NCBI GenBank assembly: GCA_013339765.2
Contig: CM023449.1
Coordinates: forward strand, 17,095,130 to 17,159,129
Direction of reading: 5' to 3'
DNA from: Haemaphysalis longicornis
Taxonomy: Eukaryota; Arthropoda; Arachnida; Ixodida; Ixodidae
Length of the DNA: 64,000 nt
Each line of letters starts with the position of its first letter. Positions within the stretch are counted from its first letter, which is position 1. Positions 1 to 10,226 of the stretch are shown here, piece by piece. A model generated the notes under the pieces. That model saw nothing but the letters and a program-made list of their open reading frames with translations, did no database searches and had not been told where the DNA came from. Both the position numbers and the translations under genes were made by a program.

Positions 1-1
1 C

Positions 2-1290
2 CACGGGGCCACGATATTCTCTAAGATAGACTTGGTTCGTGCTTACCACCAGATTCGCGTGGCAGAAGAAGACATCCCCAAAACTGCCATCACAACCCCA
101 TTCGGCCTGTTCGAATTTCTGCGCATGCCATTTGGACTCCGCAACGCTGCACAAACATTCCAGCGTTTTCATTGATGCCGTCACACGAGGGCTACCGTTC
201 GTCTACGCCTACGTTGACGACATTCTGGTGGCCAGCACATCCCTGGAAGAGCATCTGAAGCATCTTCGCCTTCTCTTCGAGCGTCTCGCTGTTCACGGCA
301 TCGTCATCAACGTCTCCAAGAGCGAGTTTGGTGCCACTGCCTTCGATTTCCTCGGTCATCGTTTGGACGCCACTGGCATATGTCCACTCCCCGCCAAGGT
401 TCATGCAATCATCGACTTTCCCAAGCCAGCGTCAGTGACAAAGCTCCGCCCGTTCCTAGGGTTGGTAAATTTCTACCGCCGCTTCATTAGGAACTGTGCC
501 ACGCTGCTCGAACCTCTCGACAGGCTGCTTTCCACCAAACGGTCATCCATTTCACTTGATTGGGACGATGCTGCTGAAAGGGCATTTACGGCCATCAAAC
601 GCGCTCTCGCCAACGCTGCACTGCTGGCTCATCCAAATCCGAGCTTTCCGTTGGCCCTCATGACCGACGCGTCAAGTTCTGCCGTCGGAGCTGTCCTTCA
701 GCAGCAAGTTAAAGGTGCATGGCAACCGCTAGCGTTTTTCTCCAAGCGCATGACTCCGGCTCAGACACGATATAGCGTTTTCGGCCGCGAACTGCTAGCC
801 ATGTACCTCGCTGTTCGTCACTTCAAACATCACCTCGAAGGACGCACGTTCACGATCTTCACTGATCACAAGCCGCTCACGTTCGCCTTGAACCACCCTG
901 ACAACCTCTACACTCTACGAGAGGTGCGTCAACTAGCATACCTCTCGGAATTCACGTCCGACATCCAGCACGTCAGTTGTGTGGCCAATTCCCCTGCAGA
1001 CACACTGAGTCGCATGGACGATGTAAATGCTATTTCACCAGGAACGCTGGAAGCAGTTACCGACCCGCTTGACGTACAAGAACTGGCTACGACGCAAGCC
1101 AACGACAACGAGCTCTCCCGTCTACGTGGAGCACCTACCGCACTCAAGCTTGAAGATGTACCGTTTCCTGGTGTGACCATCGTCTGCGACACGTCCACAG
1201 GTGTTCCTCGACCCTTCCGACCTGCCTCACGTCGTCGCCGCATGTTTGACGCCATACACAACATGGCCCACCCCGGCATTCGGGCATCTC
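2..1290 (+). pseudogene. Ty3/gypsy pol remnant: reverse transcriptase and RNase H
   Basis: Retrotransposon polyprotein remnant that once copied element RNA into DNA. The window opens inside the RT palm (frame 2, residues like [16 protein letters not shown] and [17 protein letters not shown]). An extra T near 170 shifts the reading into frame 3, which then stays open to about 1346. The catalytic YVDD box lies at 210-221, followed by FLGH and the FLGLVNFYRRFI thumb/connection motif near 455-490. RNase H follows, with the first acidic site in MTDASSSAVGAVL (about 660), GRELLAMYLAVRHFKHHLEGR (about 785) and FTDHKPL (about 858). The integrase zinc-binding start (HPGIRASQK, about 1270) is then cut by an insertion at 1297. 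The 5' truncation, frameshift and insertion make it non-functional. Family assignment is secure. Confidence 0.95.
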
Positions 1291-1296
1291 AAAAAA

Positions 1297-2043
1297 TTGG
1301 CCGCGTATCTGCTCCTTTCGTTGTAAATGTCGTTAAAAGACGATAGTCTTTATCGAATTTTGCCAAGTAAATGCCTCCCTTCGCTTTCCCGCTCACCTCT
1401 CATGTTATTCCTGTTGCGTCGCGCTCCTCCCAAGGTAAAGACGCCAAAGTTTTGCTTAAATCATTTTAAATTTCCCGCGTTCCACTGCTCCAAACCGGGT
1501 GTCTCGATGCCAACGCTGCCGTACGGCGAAGACGCGTGTTAATCGAGGCACCCTACTTAAACGTTTATAGAACCGCGTTTCCCTAGTCCACGTGCGTTCT
1601 AAGCAGAACGTCGAACCTATCTAGTGGAACCTTTCGTAACTCTTGCCACTTGATTTCTTCAAATGCCACCAGAAGCTCTATGGCGCGGGCGACAGCAGGC
1701 GACGGCGGAGTGATATTTTTTTCTTCAGTTGATGAAGTATTTAATCTCGCCAAAATCAAACATGTACGATTATTTATAATGGAACGCTGCAAATATCACT
1801 TCTGTATTAATTTGTTGTCTTATATATGCGTAATATCTTGTTGTTCTACAACAATATTGACAAGTATGAACATTACACCGGACTTAGACGGGTAGATTTA
1901 GCTGTGACTATATAAGACTATTGCGCAGGCATGGTTTTGCTTTGCCCGGGGGGCTGAATCGAGTCACAGACAGACAGACGGACAGACATACAGACACACC
2001 AAAATTTCTGGGTTTAAGTAGCCCAAGAAAGACTACCGTCTTT
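1297..2043 (+). mobile_element. Hairpin-ended non-autonomous element (member 1) inside gypsy integrase
   Basis: A 747-bp insertion between integrase codons: the reading HPGIRASQK stops at 1296 and resumes at 2048 with LIASRYVWP. It is flanked by A6 (1291-1296) and A4 (2044-2047). The right end is a hairpin, stem AAAGAC (2028-2033), loop TACC, stem GTCTTT (2038-2043), touching the A-run. An inverted match, AAAGAC-GATA-GTCTTT, lies at 1336-1351, 39 nt inside the left end. A CAGA/CGGA microsatellite lies at 1968-1998. There is no coding sequence of its own; the short ORFs inside are not convincing. The architecture matches four other elements here and resembles Helentron (Helitron2) derivatives. 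I also recognise the two ends as an abundant tick repeat. Confidence 0.8.
1335..1351. repeat. Subterminal inverted copy of the terminal hairpin (member 1)
   Basis: AAAGAC-GATA-GTCTTT is itself a perfect 6-bp stem with a 4-nt loop. It is the inverse complement, apart from one loop base, of the terminal hairpin at 2028-2043. Confidence 0.8.
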
Positions 2044-3004
2044 AAAACTCATTGCGTCCCGCTACGTTTGGCCCCGTATGAACGCTGACATTAGAGACTG
2101 GGTACGAGCCTGCACGCCGTGCCAGCGTTGAAAAGTCCAACGCCATTCCGTTCGCCCTGCCAAGCCATTCCTCAGGCCCGATGAACGTTTTCTGTCGTTC
2201 ACGTTGACATCGTTAGCCCCCTACCCCCTTGCCAAGGTTACCGGTACATTCTGACCTGTGTTGACCGGTTCACACGTTGGCCCGAAGCCTGCCCTCTTCC
2301 CGACATCACGGCCTCCACAGTAGCTTCAGCCTTTGTGTCTACCTGGGTGTCGCGCTACGGATGCCCTTCCACCGTTGTCACCGATCGCGGCCGGCAGTTC
2401 GAGTCATCCCTGTTCACCGACCTACTGCGTCTTCTCGGAACGACTCGTCTGCGAACAGCTGCGTATCACCCAGCAGTCGAACGGCCTTGTGGAGCGCTTT
2501 CATCGACACCTCAAGGCTTCACTCACTGCACACGGCTGCCCCACCGAGTGGGTCAACGGCTAGCACTGACGCTTCTCGGAATCCGGAGCGCCTACAAAGT
2601 GGACCTCTCGTGCACGTCTGCTGAGCTCGTCTACGGTACACCTCCGCGTTTGCCAGCGGACTTGTTCGACGAGTCTCCGCAACCTGTCCCTGCAAGTGAA
2701 TACGTTGATAACCTACGAGAGGTTTTCGACACCTTCGGCCTCAGCCCACACGCCTTGCAAGAACTCGACGACTTACACGCACCCTGACCTCAAAACTGCC
2801 ACGCATGTGTTCGTGCGCTACGGACCCGTCCGAGGACCACTGCGCCCACATACCCTCGGCCCCTATCCAGTCGTTCAACGTCACTCGACTACTTTCGTAC
2901 TGGACATCAACGGCTCTCCAGACACCGTGGCAATCGAACGCCTGAAGCCCGCGTACTTCGAGCCGCCCGAAGTCACTTTGTTGGAACCTGCTCTGCCCCT
3001 TTAA
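2044..3004 (+). pseudogene. Ty3/gypsy pol remnant: integrase
   Basis: Continues the polyprotein after the insertion. The zinc-finger end CTPCQ is followed by an in-frame stop near 2130. The catalytic core is readable across frames: VHVDIVSP (first Asp, about 2200), ILTCVDRFTRWPEA, STVVTDRGRQFES (second Asp, about 2380), then after a frameshift near 2470 NGLVERFHRHLKA (the Glu). A stop and further shifts follow near 2560-2570. The C-terminal tail (VFVRYG..GPYPVV..HSTTFVLDING..IERLKPAYFEP) runs in frame 3 to the stop at 3002-3004. This is the normal end of arthropod gypsy integrases without a chromodomain. At least four disabling lesions are visible. Confidence 0.93.
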
Positions 3005-3290
3005 CAAGACGACCTCGGCGTGTCCACTGGAAACATGCATGACTTTTTCGCTCGTCACTCCCGCTCCTCTCTTGGGGGAGAGCCCTGTAGCGCAGCTCCA
3101 GCGACATCGCTGGATCGATCGCCGCTTCTCGCGCAGCAGCCCGATGGACATGGACACAGGCTGCGTGGCCGCGCGAGCGCACGAGGACACGGGGGTCGCA
3201 CTGGTGCTGACAAAATAGAATCTGGTTTTGCCTTGAGACGAACGGTCGTCCTGCCTGAGGCTCCTTCCTCTCGCCCGACATAGCGCCCTA
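3005..3290 (+). other. Possible 3' non-coding/LTR remnant of the gypsy element
   Basis: GC-rich sequence directly after the integrase stop, before antisense gag begins. Its place fits 3' untranslated or LTR DNA of the + strand gypsy copy. I see no second LTR copy, polypurine tract or clean TG..CA ends, so the assignment rests on position only. Confidence 0.35.
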
Positions 3291-3462
3291 CATAGCAACA
3301 TCGGCGCGACTTCTGGTTGTAATTCGGGCATATTGTCGGCTGCGCTCCTGCAGCGCCCGCTCGATAGCCGTGGCCTCCTTGATAAAATCTTGCACCGTGC
3401 ATGGTGGCTTTTAACAAGCCCACCAAACAGCTGCTCCTTGACTCCATGCCCAACGTAACGGA
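3291..3462 (-). pseudogene. Ty3/gypsy gag remnant, distal part
   Basis: Reading the minus strand from 3462 gives GVKEQLFGGLVKSHHARCK, then in a shifted frame the segment containing RSRQYARITTRSRADVAM. This is the part of tick gypsy Gag that follows the fragment at 4137-4530, from which it is separated by the 3464-4136 insertion. Frameshifts are present and it stops being recognisable near 3291, where it meets the opposite-strand gypsy fragment. Confidence 0.7.
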
Positions 3463-3610
3463 GTTTTAGGGGCGAAGCTCCTAAAGCTGTGGGTCTGTCC
3501 ATCCCTTGTGTCTCGTGGTACGTGACCGCCTACTTCGATGACTCGCTCGCAGGTGGCGCTACGTGACTGCCTAGTTCGATGACTCACTCGCAGGTGGCGC
3601 TGGTGTGAGC

Positions 3611-3654
3611 GACGTCATGATGACGTCACTCGCACGTGACTGACACTATAAAAG
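3611..3654 (+). promoter_or_regulatory. CRE-like palindrome and TATA box
   Basis: GACGTCATGATGACGTCAC (3611-3629) contains overlapping CRE-type TGACGTCA sites, and TATAAAAG follows at 3647-3654. About 45 nt downstream an ATG opens at 3699. The spacing fits an RNA polymerase II core promoter carried by the element. Confidence 0.45.
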
Positions 3655-3698
3655 GCAATCGCTGTTGACGCGCTTCCTCTTTCGCAACGAGTCACCAG

Positions 3699-3830
3699 AT
3701 GGAGGAGGTGGTTGTTGACAAGGCTGCGGAGCGGAGGGCGCGCAAGGCGGCGGCAGCGCGCGCTCGCCGACAGGATCCCGCCGTGCGCGAAAGAGAGGCC
3801 GAAGCATCTCGTCTAGAAAGTCGCGCTTAA
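3699..3830 (+). CDS. Short Arg/Ala/Glu-rich ORF in hairpin-ended element
   Basis: Forty-three codons from the first ATG after the TATA box. It opens with MEEVVV and continues with repeats such as AAERRARKAAAARARRQDP and VREREAEASR. Such R/E/A repeats are, from memory, typical of the region ahead of the Helitron Rep domain in tick genomes. The stop comes where the sequence runs into the facing minus-strand exon, so this looks like a captured 5' fragment, not a full gene. It is basic and probably unstructured; no catalytic motif is present. Confidence 0.35.
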   Translation: MEEVVVDKAAERRARKAAAARARRQDPAVREREAEASRLESRA

Positions 3831-3949
3831 ACCGCGCGTCGGCAGCTTCGGGCTGAGCTCGCTTGATGCGTTTTGCAGCCGCCTCGCGAGCTCTCACTGC
3901 ATCGGGGTTTGCCTGCCGATACGAGCGCTTGCTTGCAGCCTCACGAACC
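3811..3949 (-). pseudogene. Helitron-like N-terminal exon fragment
   Basis: Minus-strand reading begins right after a splice-acceptor-like GTTGTTGTTGTAG (AG at 3951-3950). It gives REAASKRSYRQANPDAVR, then AREAAAKRIKRAQPEAADAR and FKRDFLD. The R/E/A repeats followed by FxRDFxD match what I remember of the segment preceding the Cys-rich region of Helitron Rep-helicase proteins. It breaks off at FKRDFLD, where it collides with the + strand ORF. Function is lost; it serves as evidence of element ancestry. Confidence 0.45.
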
Positions 3950-4136
3950 CTACAACAACAACAACAAACGAACAAGAACAAAATAAAAGTTGATTTGTAC
4001 AATGTACGCGCACAGTCTTACGTCTTTCTTAATGATGTAATGGGCGAACTTTCACGGGAGAGTTACGGTTACCGATAATCTCACCCTCTCGAGCTTCGCC
4101 CCACTTATCATCATTCATTCCGTGGATATGGCGTGA

Positions 4137-4810
4137 TTTTTTTTGTCTCAGAAATGCCTGGATCAGCGCGGTGGAAAAGGCGAGCCATAGCCATGTCCTC
4201 TGAAAATATGGCGACGCTCTCGTTGGGCTTTTGAATACGCGACTCCAGCAAACGCAGCGCTTGGTCTCGTCGGCCGGTGTTCGGAAAGGTTTCCTGGAGC
4301 TCCTGACGGAAGACGTTCCAAGTAGTCAATCTCCTCTCGTGATTCTCGTACCATGTGCGAGCACCGTCCTCAAGCGAGAAGTAGACTTGCCGCATCTTCT
4401 CGCGATCATCCCATCGGTTGAAGTCGGCAACACGCTGAAGGTGCGTGAGCCAGTCTTCAACATCTTCGAACACCTCACCATAGAACGCGTTTGGGGTGCG
4501 GGGCTGATGGAATATCACCTGGGAGGTTTACATCACCGGAGGCGGTCGAGATTGAGGTTGAGGTGTTGGCACCGGAGGTTGACTCCGGGTAACGTTGCCA
4601 GGAAGGCCCGAGAGTTCTGAGGACAGTCCGATGCACGGGGGTGTCGACGAGACGAGGCCTTTCTGGGCTGGTGTCCGACTGGGATCCAGGCATGGGGGCA
4701 CCCGGCTCCTCCACCAGTGTTGCGTCCCGATAGACGCAGGCAAAATCGGCTGTACCGTGTTGCCCAGTTTTATTAGGCGCGGCGCCTAAAATGGAAAGGC
4801 GAGAGAGCAC
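4137..4810 (-). pseudogene. Ty3/gypsy gag remnant, proximal part
   Basis: Minus-strand capsid-like domain (4518 down to 4137): AFYGEVFEDVEDWLTHLQ, ADFNRWDDREKMRQVYFSLE, GARTWYENHERRLTTWNVFR and QELQETFPNTGRR, the retrotransposon Gag (Retrotrans_gag) pattern. Residues 1-90 upstream are a Pro/Ser-rich leader in other frames (4810-4530), ending in a stop near 4530, so a frameshift separates leader and capsid. Gag would have formed the particle. The downstream half lies at 3291-3462 beyond an insertion. It runs opposite to the pol fragment and therefore belongs to another copy or an inverted segment. Confidence 0.85.
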
Positions 4811-4925
4811 GTCAAACCTCAGCGAAAATGGCTGACAGAATCAAGCGCGCGGGGCTCGGTGCACGCGTTTATGTCGTCGTCTTCGTGCTAGCCGGCTGAC
4901 CTGGAAACACGACACGAATCCATCA
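4747..4925 (-). other. 5' LTR remnant of the antisense gypsy copy
   Basis: On the minus strand, just ahead of the gag leader, an AATAAA signal (complement of 4768-4773) sits in GC-rich DNA, as expected for the R region of a gypsy LTR. The outer boundary is not visible and no paired LTR was found. Weak but consistent with position. Confidence 0.35.
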
Positions 4926-5791
4926 CTTGGAGATTGTACCAAGTGCCATAGCCGGTACACACCTAAAACAGGGGATTGCCCTGCTTAACACACAATTCAC
5001 GCGACAATATGTCGACAACGTACAGGAAAGATTCACCGTGATGGTAGTGCAAGTGCAGCTTGGAGGTACAAAGCATATCATACCAGAACTAGACTGTATC
5101 GTCTTAAATAGTAAAGCTTTGAAGGGCTCTGGTAACACAAAGCGAGACAATTCCAAATTCAAAGCAATGAATTGCTCCATGTTCCTACACTCTACTCATC
5201 CATTTTTCATGAGATTACGATCTGTGTGAGAAGATTTTACAAATCTTTTGTTGTGTTTTGAGTACGCCATATCCGCAAACAGTCTTAAATGTGTTCCATC
5301 ATCTCATAGGGCACCCTGCAATCGTCGGGCGGCGCCTCCGTCGAGCTGACATGCGCGCCGCCAACGCCGGCGGCGCAAACACTCAGGCGCTCCGCGCGGG
5401 GCTGCGGCCGTGTTAGCTGGTGTTAGCGTTGCTTTCCGTGATGGGGGAATCCGTGATTTGAGCGTTTTAACGGCGCGCGGCGCTAGATTTTGCCGAGGAC
5501 ATCTTTCTGCTACGTTTGCAGCAAGCGTTACACTTGGATTTGCCATTATAGCCCAGCAGCATACGGTGAAAAACTGCTAGCCGCCGTGTCGCGAGGCTTG
5601 CATTACGCGTTCAAGTCAGCCATAAATACAGTAGGAAGAACGCCGCTTGTTCGAAAGCAAGCATGTTTACGGGGTCCGGGAAGTGTACAAATCTGAAGTC
5701 AGCGAAACACGTCTTTACCAACAGAGCATGACGCGTGTACTACATTGGTCTGAAAATAAGTAACCAAAACAACGTGGCCCAGCAGCTGTTA
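4926..5791. other. Unassigned DNA with two weak ORFs
   Basis: A 101-codon + strand reading (4927-5229) shows no motif I know. A minus-strand reading at 5304-5546, Arg/Ala/Pro-rich, resembles text I associate with tick repeat-derived predicted proteins, but I cannot place it in a family. No other structure seen. Confidence 0.3.
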
Positions 5792-5951
5792 AGGCGCGTT
5801 CACACTTGCGTCGAAAGCGAGCGAAAGCGACGGAAATTCCGTCGCTTTGTCGCGCGATGACTGTTTTTGGCGAATGGTCGGGACCAATTTTTGTCGTCGC
5901 GCGACAAAGCGACAGAATTCTGGTCGCTTTCGTCGCAGTGGGAACGGGACT
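5792..5951. mobile_element. Small foldback element with TTA target duplication
   Basis: 160 bp bounded by TTA at 5789-5791 and 5952-5954. Ends are inverted: AGGCGCGTTCACACTTGCG against the complement of the right end, AGTCCCGTTCCCACTGCG. The repeats continue inward (GAAAGCGAC and CGTCGCTTTGTCGCGCGA near 5832-5856 against 5895-5935), so most of the unit folds on itself. A 3-bp TTA duplication and GCGTTC-type ends fit PIF/Harbinger-derived MITEs. Confidence 0.65.
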
Positions 5952-5954
5952 TTA

Positions 5955-7600
5955 GCTCGTGAGTTCCCATCTTTCAGTTCAAAGCTCGAGAAAAACATTA
6001 GTCGTGTATTGCTGGCGTTAAACGTTTGTTAGTACTCCACGCGCTTTTATTTCGTTTCGCCGTGTGCGTCAGCTTATACTTTGCAGCTGACGGTGAGACC
6101 CCGGAAAATTAAACTTCCTGCAAGTGCACTTGGTGATGCGGCAGCGTGAGTAGATGCAGCACAGCAAGCACTTTGCCGCAGTTTGCGTTTTATTGAATGA
6201 CATTTACAAGATGACTGGAGTACACACTTGATCCCCGACTGGGCTGCCAGGTTGAAGAATCATTTGAACTGAAACAGTTAAAGAATGAGTAATGATGTCA
6301 AAGTGCAGTAATACCAAGCTGTGTCATACAACAAACGTGTCTAAAAACAAAATACACTGCGGATATACATTTTTTCTCCCTTGCTTGAACGTTGCATATG
6401 TTTTCATCTTAAATAATGTACCACGCGTTATTCACTAATATTGCAGTTCTTTTCAATCTGCATGAATGAACAGCGAAGTGGTCCACGAATAAGAAACGCG
6501 AGCGACAGCGCCGGACCGTGTTCACATCTCGACTGCAGGCGCCAACTGTGCACAATGAAGAAACATAGGATGGCTTCCGGCGAACACGCACATTTGCTAA
6601 GCACGTCACGACGAGTGGTTGGGTCATTACTTTCGAATACATATACAAGCCACAAGAATGAGCACACGGAGTCGAAAAGTAGGGCAAAGTATGATATTTG
6701 TCAATTAAATTAGGTCATTGAACTACAAACCACCAGACGTTACACAAACGGTAAGCTACGACGTCGAGGCGACCGCATTGTACCAAATGCAGACTGACGC
6801 TAATTAATGGCTTTCGTAACATGCCGTGATTTCCCGAACTAACAGAGTTCACTTACTTTACTCGCCACACGGCTACAATCCACTTCTGTCTTCACGTTTT
6901 CTCCCACGGCTGCGACGGGAAGCTGTAAAAAGATACGGGCCTCGCGTGCCCACCTGACTGGGGCATTTGAGGCCACAATATTTGTGCCCAGATTTTTTTT
7001 ATTTGCGACTTTGGGGTCGCCGCATGATTGCGATGACGCCATCAAACCGTCAGCTGCAGAAACATCACCGCGAAATAAAAAAAACCTGATCAAATTACCA
7101 AATAGTCCACGCTCACGCAGCAGCAGCGAACGCGGGCATGCGCGAGCGAGCGCCTTCAAGCTTATAAATTGAGCCACCAGAAGGCGCCAACTGCTCCTCA
7201 AACTGCATTGCAGGGAGCCTATACTTAACAGTAAATGAACTTTACCTCCAACTCAATAGAGGTGAATTACCCCTACTTCAGTTAGGGACCATGTTTGCTG
7301 CACTTCCTACTAACAGTTCCACTTATTAAGCCTCCTTACCTTAGCGTTCCTAATCTTACGTTATACACGATTCAGTACATTTTCAGCTGCATTGTTTGTC
7401 AAAAGGCAATGTTGGAAGGCACCTGACACGGGAAAATGTTACGGAAGAATAGAGCGTTGTTTCCTGACTGCCGACTACGATACGAAGGACGTCGACAGAA
7501 TTGAAATACGTGGCTCAGTAGCCTGACTAAAATTGAGCAAGACATAATCCCATACAGACCACTTTCTCGACAAACATCAGTACAGACCCTAGATGTCGTG
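5955..7600. other. No feature recognised
   Basis: AT-moderate DNA without an ORF that looks coding, without TIRs or tandem repeats I could support. The longest readings (for example 6409-6687 and 6839-7201, minus) have no motif and no codon signal. Confidence 0.4.
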
Positions 7601-8640
7601 TGTAAGGTCCACTTATGAGATTAGTGTCCAGGCGCCTGGGCTGCGCGTGAGAACCCGCCGCTCTGTCTGGTGGCCCAACACTGCAGACTCTACGCTGCAG
7701 CCGTCGCCAATTCGTCACGGCGCGCACGGGAGACGGATTGTCTGGCCCACCGCATACCACAGGGATAATCCCCCATTGAGAAAGCAGACGGCGCCACCGG
7801 ATTCCGGGAACCGTTTGCTTGACGCGTGGAGGTGGTAGGATTACCGGCGTCGGGACGAGCGCTGTGCGAACCTCCATTGTTAACGCGCCCTCGTCAGCAT
7901 GACGCACAGTCGTGCCTTTCGCGCTCACCCCGCGGGGTAGCACGCACCTGCTCGGCTGCGAGCGTGCCGTTGACCCAAAGGTGGCGGCGCCTCATTGAAT
8001 ATTCCGTGGCGTGCTGAGTGACAGCTGTCTACGTGAATTTGGGCACTCCCTCACGCGTGTACGAAAGCTACAGGGGCGTTCCCGAGAGAGGGTGATCTTT
8101 ATAAGGCCGAACTTGGCCGTTGGAAATCGTTCTTGTCTGAGCGCCGAGCTGGGCAGTTCCCGGTGGGACAAGGAGTCTCGACCGTTGAAGCTAGGTTGGG
8201 ATTTGTGAGCCCCCTAGATAAAGCTTAGGATCGCGTCGGAAGTTTAGGGTGCAGCGCCGTACCGGGAAACTAGACGGATCCTGCGGCGAGACAGGGTCTC
8301 GGCCGTCGTTTCTCGAGCGGTTTCTGTACGCTCCGAGAATAGGAGAGTTAGACGAAGTTGAGGAGCTCGAGTGATTTGTGCGCACTCGGAGCTAGCGTCT
8401 AGCTGAAGTTTGAAGTTTTTCTTTTTACTACTCATGTACCCAGTTATCCTACTGTAAATAGCTGTATATAAACTTTCGTTTCACTTAATCAACCTCAACG
8501 CCTCGAGCTCGTCAATTCGACCGCCGTCTCCAAGAACTTCAACACCATCGCCCTGCCAGCCTCCTGTCAAATCAACCGAAGCCCGGGCGATTGTGTTCCT
8601 GATCGACACCGGACTTCGGGGAAACTAACTACAAGACCAT
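7600..8640 (+). other. Possible solo LTR or LTR-like regulatory DNA
   Basis: GC-rich block with a TATA-like TTTATAAGG at 8099-8107, about 30 nt before a plausible start region, and TATATAAAC near 8465 followed by a C-rich tail. The layout resembles a promoter-bearing LTR, but I see neither TG..CA ends nor a flanking duplication. Repeat content elsewhere in the genome would decide. Confidence 0.25.
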
Positions 8641-9319
8641 CCTTACTCCGTGTCACAAAAAACAACGGAAAAATATTTATTACAGTGTATTTTCCGTAAG
8701 TATAGATCGAACAAACTTTACGGTATCTTTGGTATTCCTTAGAAAGAAGTGAACTGTAGAGTGACGAAAACACACCGCACAGGTATACGCCCTTAGAACA
8801 ACAGAGCACGCGAGATAGCACAAAAATTTCCAGAGTGCAAATGTGTTAAAACGTAGAAAGCACGAACAATTGAAGGAGTATTAGACGTGACATGCGCTAG
8901 TTCCCCTTAAAATTTTGCCCAAGTTCAGTGTATCCGTTACCTGTCTTTCAGTCCCCGAATGAGGGCGCAAGAACGTTAAATCAAACAGAAATAAAAATTT
9001 TAAAGACACGAAAATTCCTCAAAATAATCATAATTGCCATCTTCGTACACAATGCGTAAAAATGCGGATAGTTCGGTAGCTTCCTGAATCCAGTGTTAGT
9101 CTACACTGTGGGAAGCGCCTTGGCACGATACCTTCTGGGCTAGAGGGTGTTTCTCGGAGCCCCTCGCCGCGAGCCCCCTTCCCTCGCCCTCCTCGCCTGC
9201 CGTGCGGCCACCAGGGCGCAAGACTTGGAGACGTCGGCGCCCGAGGGATGGCGCTGGTGGACACGGAGAGCGACGGTGGGCAGCTAAGGTTTTTCGGTAC
9301 CTATACTTGAAAAGCGTGG
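8641..9319. other. No feature recognised
   Basis: No coding sequence or repeat structure seen. The GC-rich part 9160-9270 gives open frames on both strands through composition alone. Confidence 0.4.
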
Positions 9320-9850
9320 ACACACAGTGGTTAAGAAGGACTAGAAGGCTAGCGATGAAATACGGAAAGAACAGTGGAGAATCCAAAACAGCCAAGGTAA
9401 CGAAAAAAGAGGCAAGGCGGATTGAAACGAATAAATGGAGAGAAAAATGTAAGCTAAAACGTCGTTAGAGATGTACAGGGCCGAGAAATTGAACACCAGA
9501 AAGGAAAATTTCTACGATAATTCACAGGGCAGCGCTTTGCTTTTTGAGGCTAGAGCAGGTTGCCTGCGAACTAAGAGTTTTGTGGGGAAGTATTCACAAA
9601 ATGATGGGGTATGCGTGGTCTGCGGAAAAGAAACAGAAACTATGCGGCACATAGTGTTAGAATGTGAGGGTATCCATCCAAATCTACATGAGGGAAATAT
9701 TCGGCTTCCAGAAGCGGTAGGATTTAAGGGTATCACAGAGGAAGTTAACTTCAAGGCTGTCGAGGGGACGAAAAGAAGATTAGAATGCTGGTGGACGAAA
9801 CGCAGAGAGGGGAATATTGCCTAAGACAGTTACCACCTGTAACAGAAAAA
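9320..9850 (+). pseudogene. CR1-like LINE ORF2, C-terminal end
   Basis: Tail of a non-LTR retrotransposon polyprotein. The reading RTRRLAMKYGKNSG..ARRIETNKWREK ends in a stop at 9466-9468. After a frame change the sequence continues NFYDNSQGSALLFEARAGCL and then CVVCGKETETMRHIVLEC, a C-x2-C-x7-H-x4-C knuckle typical of LINE C-termini. It closes with CWWTKRREGNIA and a stop at 9822-9824. A short A-rich stretch and ATC trinucleotides (9997-10008) follow, as at other tick LINE ends. The fragment is 5' truncated and frameshifted. The same family's endonuclease and linker occur at 19940-21945. Confidence 0.8.
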
Positions 9851-10077
9851 AAAAGTATTTTGTGCCTAATAAGCATTTTGTGCCTGCCCTAAGCAGCGCT
9901 AGTATTAAACCAGGAGTGTAAAACATGGGTATATTAGTCCTTTTTGGTAATATGACATGTCATCACCCCGATACAAAGGGGAAACCAATAGAAATCATCA
10001 TCATCAGCAGCGGTGGGGGGTGATGCCGTGCGGAGGCACGCGCGCGGGACTCGGGTTTTGGAGGACAGGGTGTTTTG

Positions 10078-10226
10078 GTGTGCGTGCGTGCGTGCGTGCG
10101 TGCGTGCGTGTGTGTGTGTGTGTGCGTGTGTGTGCGTGCGTGCGTGCGTGTGCGTGCGTGTGTGTATGTGTGCGTGCGTGCGTGCATGCGTGCATGCGTG
10201 CGTGTGTGTGTGCGTATGTGCGTGTT
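10078..10226 (+). repeat. TGCG/TG microsatellite
   Basis: About 150 bp of alternating (TGCG)n and (TG)n. It produces long artefactual open frames on both strands. Confidence 0.95.

Larger units (their letters stand above)
3464..4136 (-). mobile_element. Hairpin-ended element (member 2) with Helitron-like coding scraps, inside gag
   Basis: A 673-bp insertion splitting antisense gag between Lys-Lys and Leu-Arg codons. It is flanked by T4 (3464-3467) and T8 (4137-4144). The end next to T4 is a hairpin: stem TTTAGGGGC (3465-3473), loop GAA, stem GCTCCTAAA (3477-3485), 9 pairs with one G-T. The inverse half GAGCTTCGCCCC lies at 4091-4102, 34 nt inside the other end. The body holds a TATA promoter and a small ORF on + and a facing minus-strand exon, both rich in R/E/A repeats that resemble the N-terminal region of Helitron Rep-helicase proteins. 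I read it as a non-autonomous Helentron-like element. Confidence 0.75.

Noticed and set aside
929..1279. 116-codon minus-strand frame
   Set aside because: Shadow of the gypsy RNase H coding strand.
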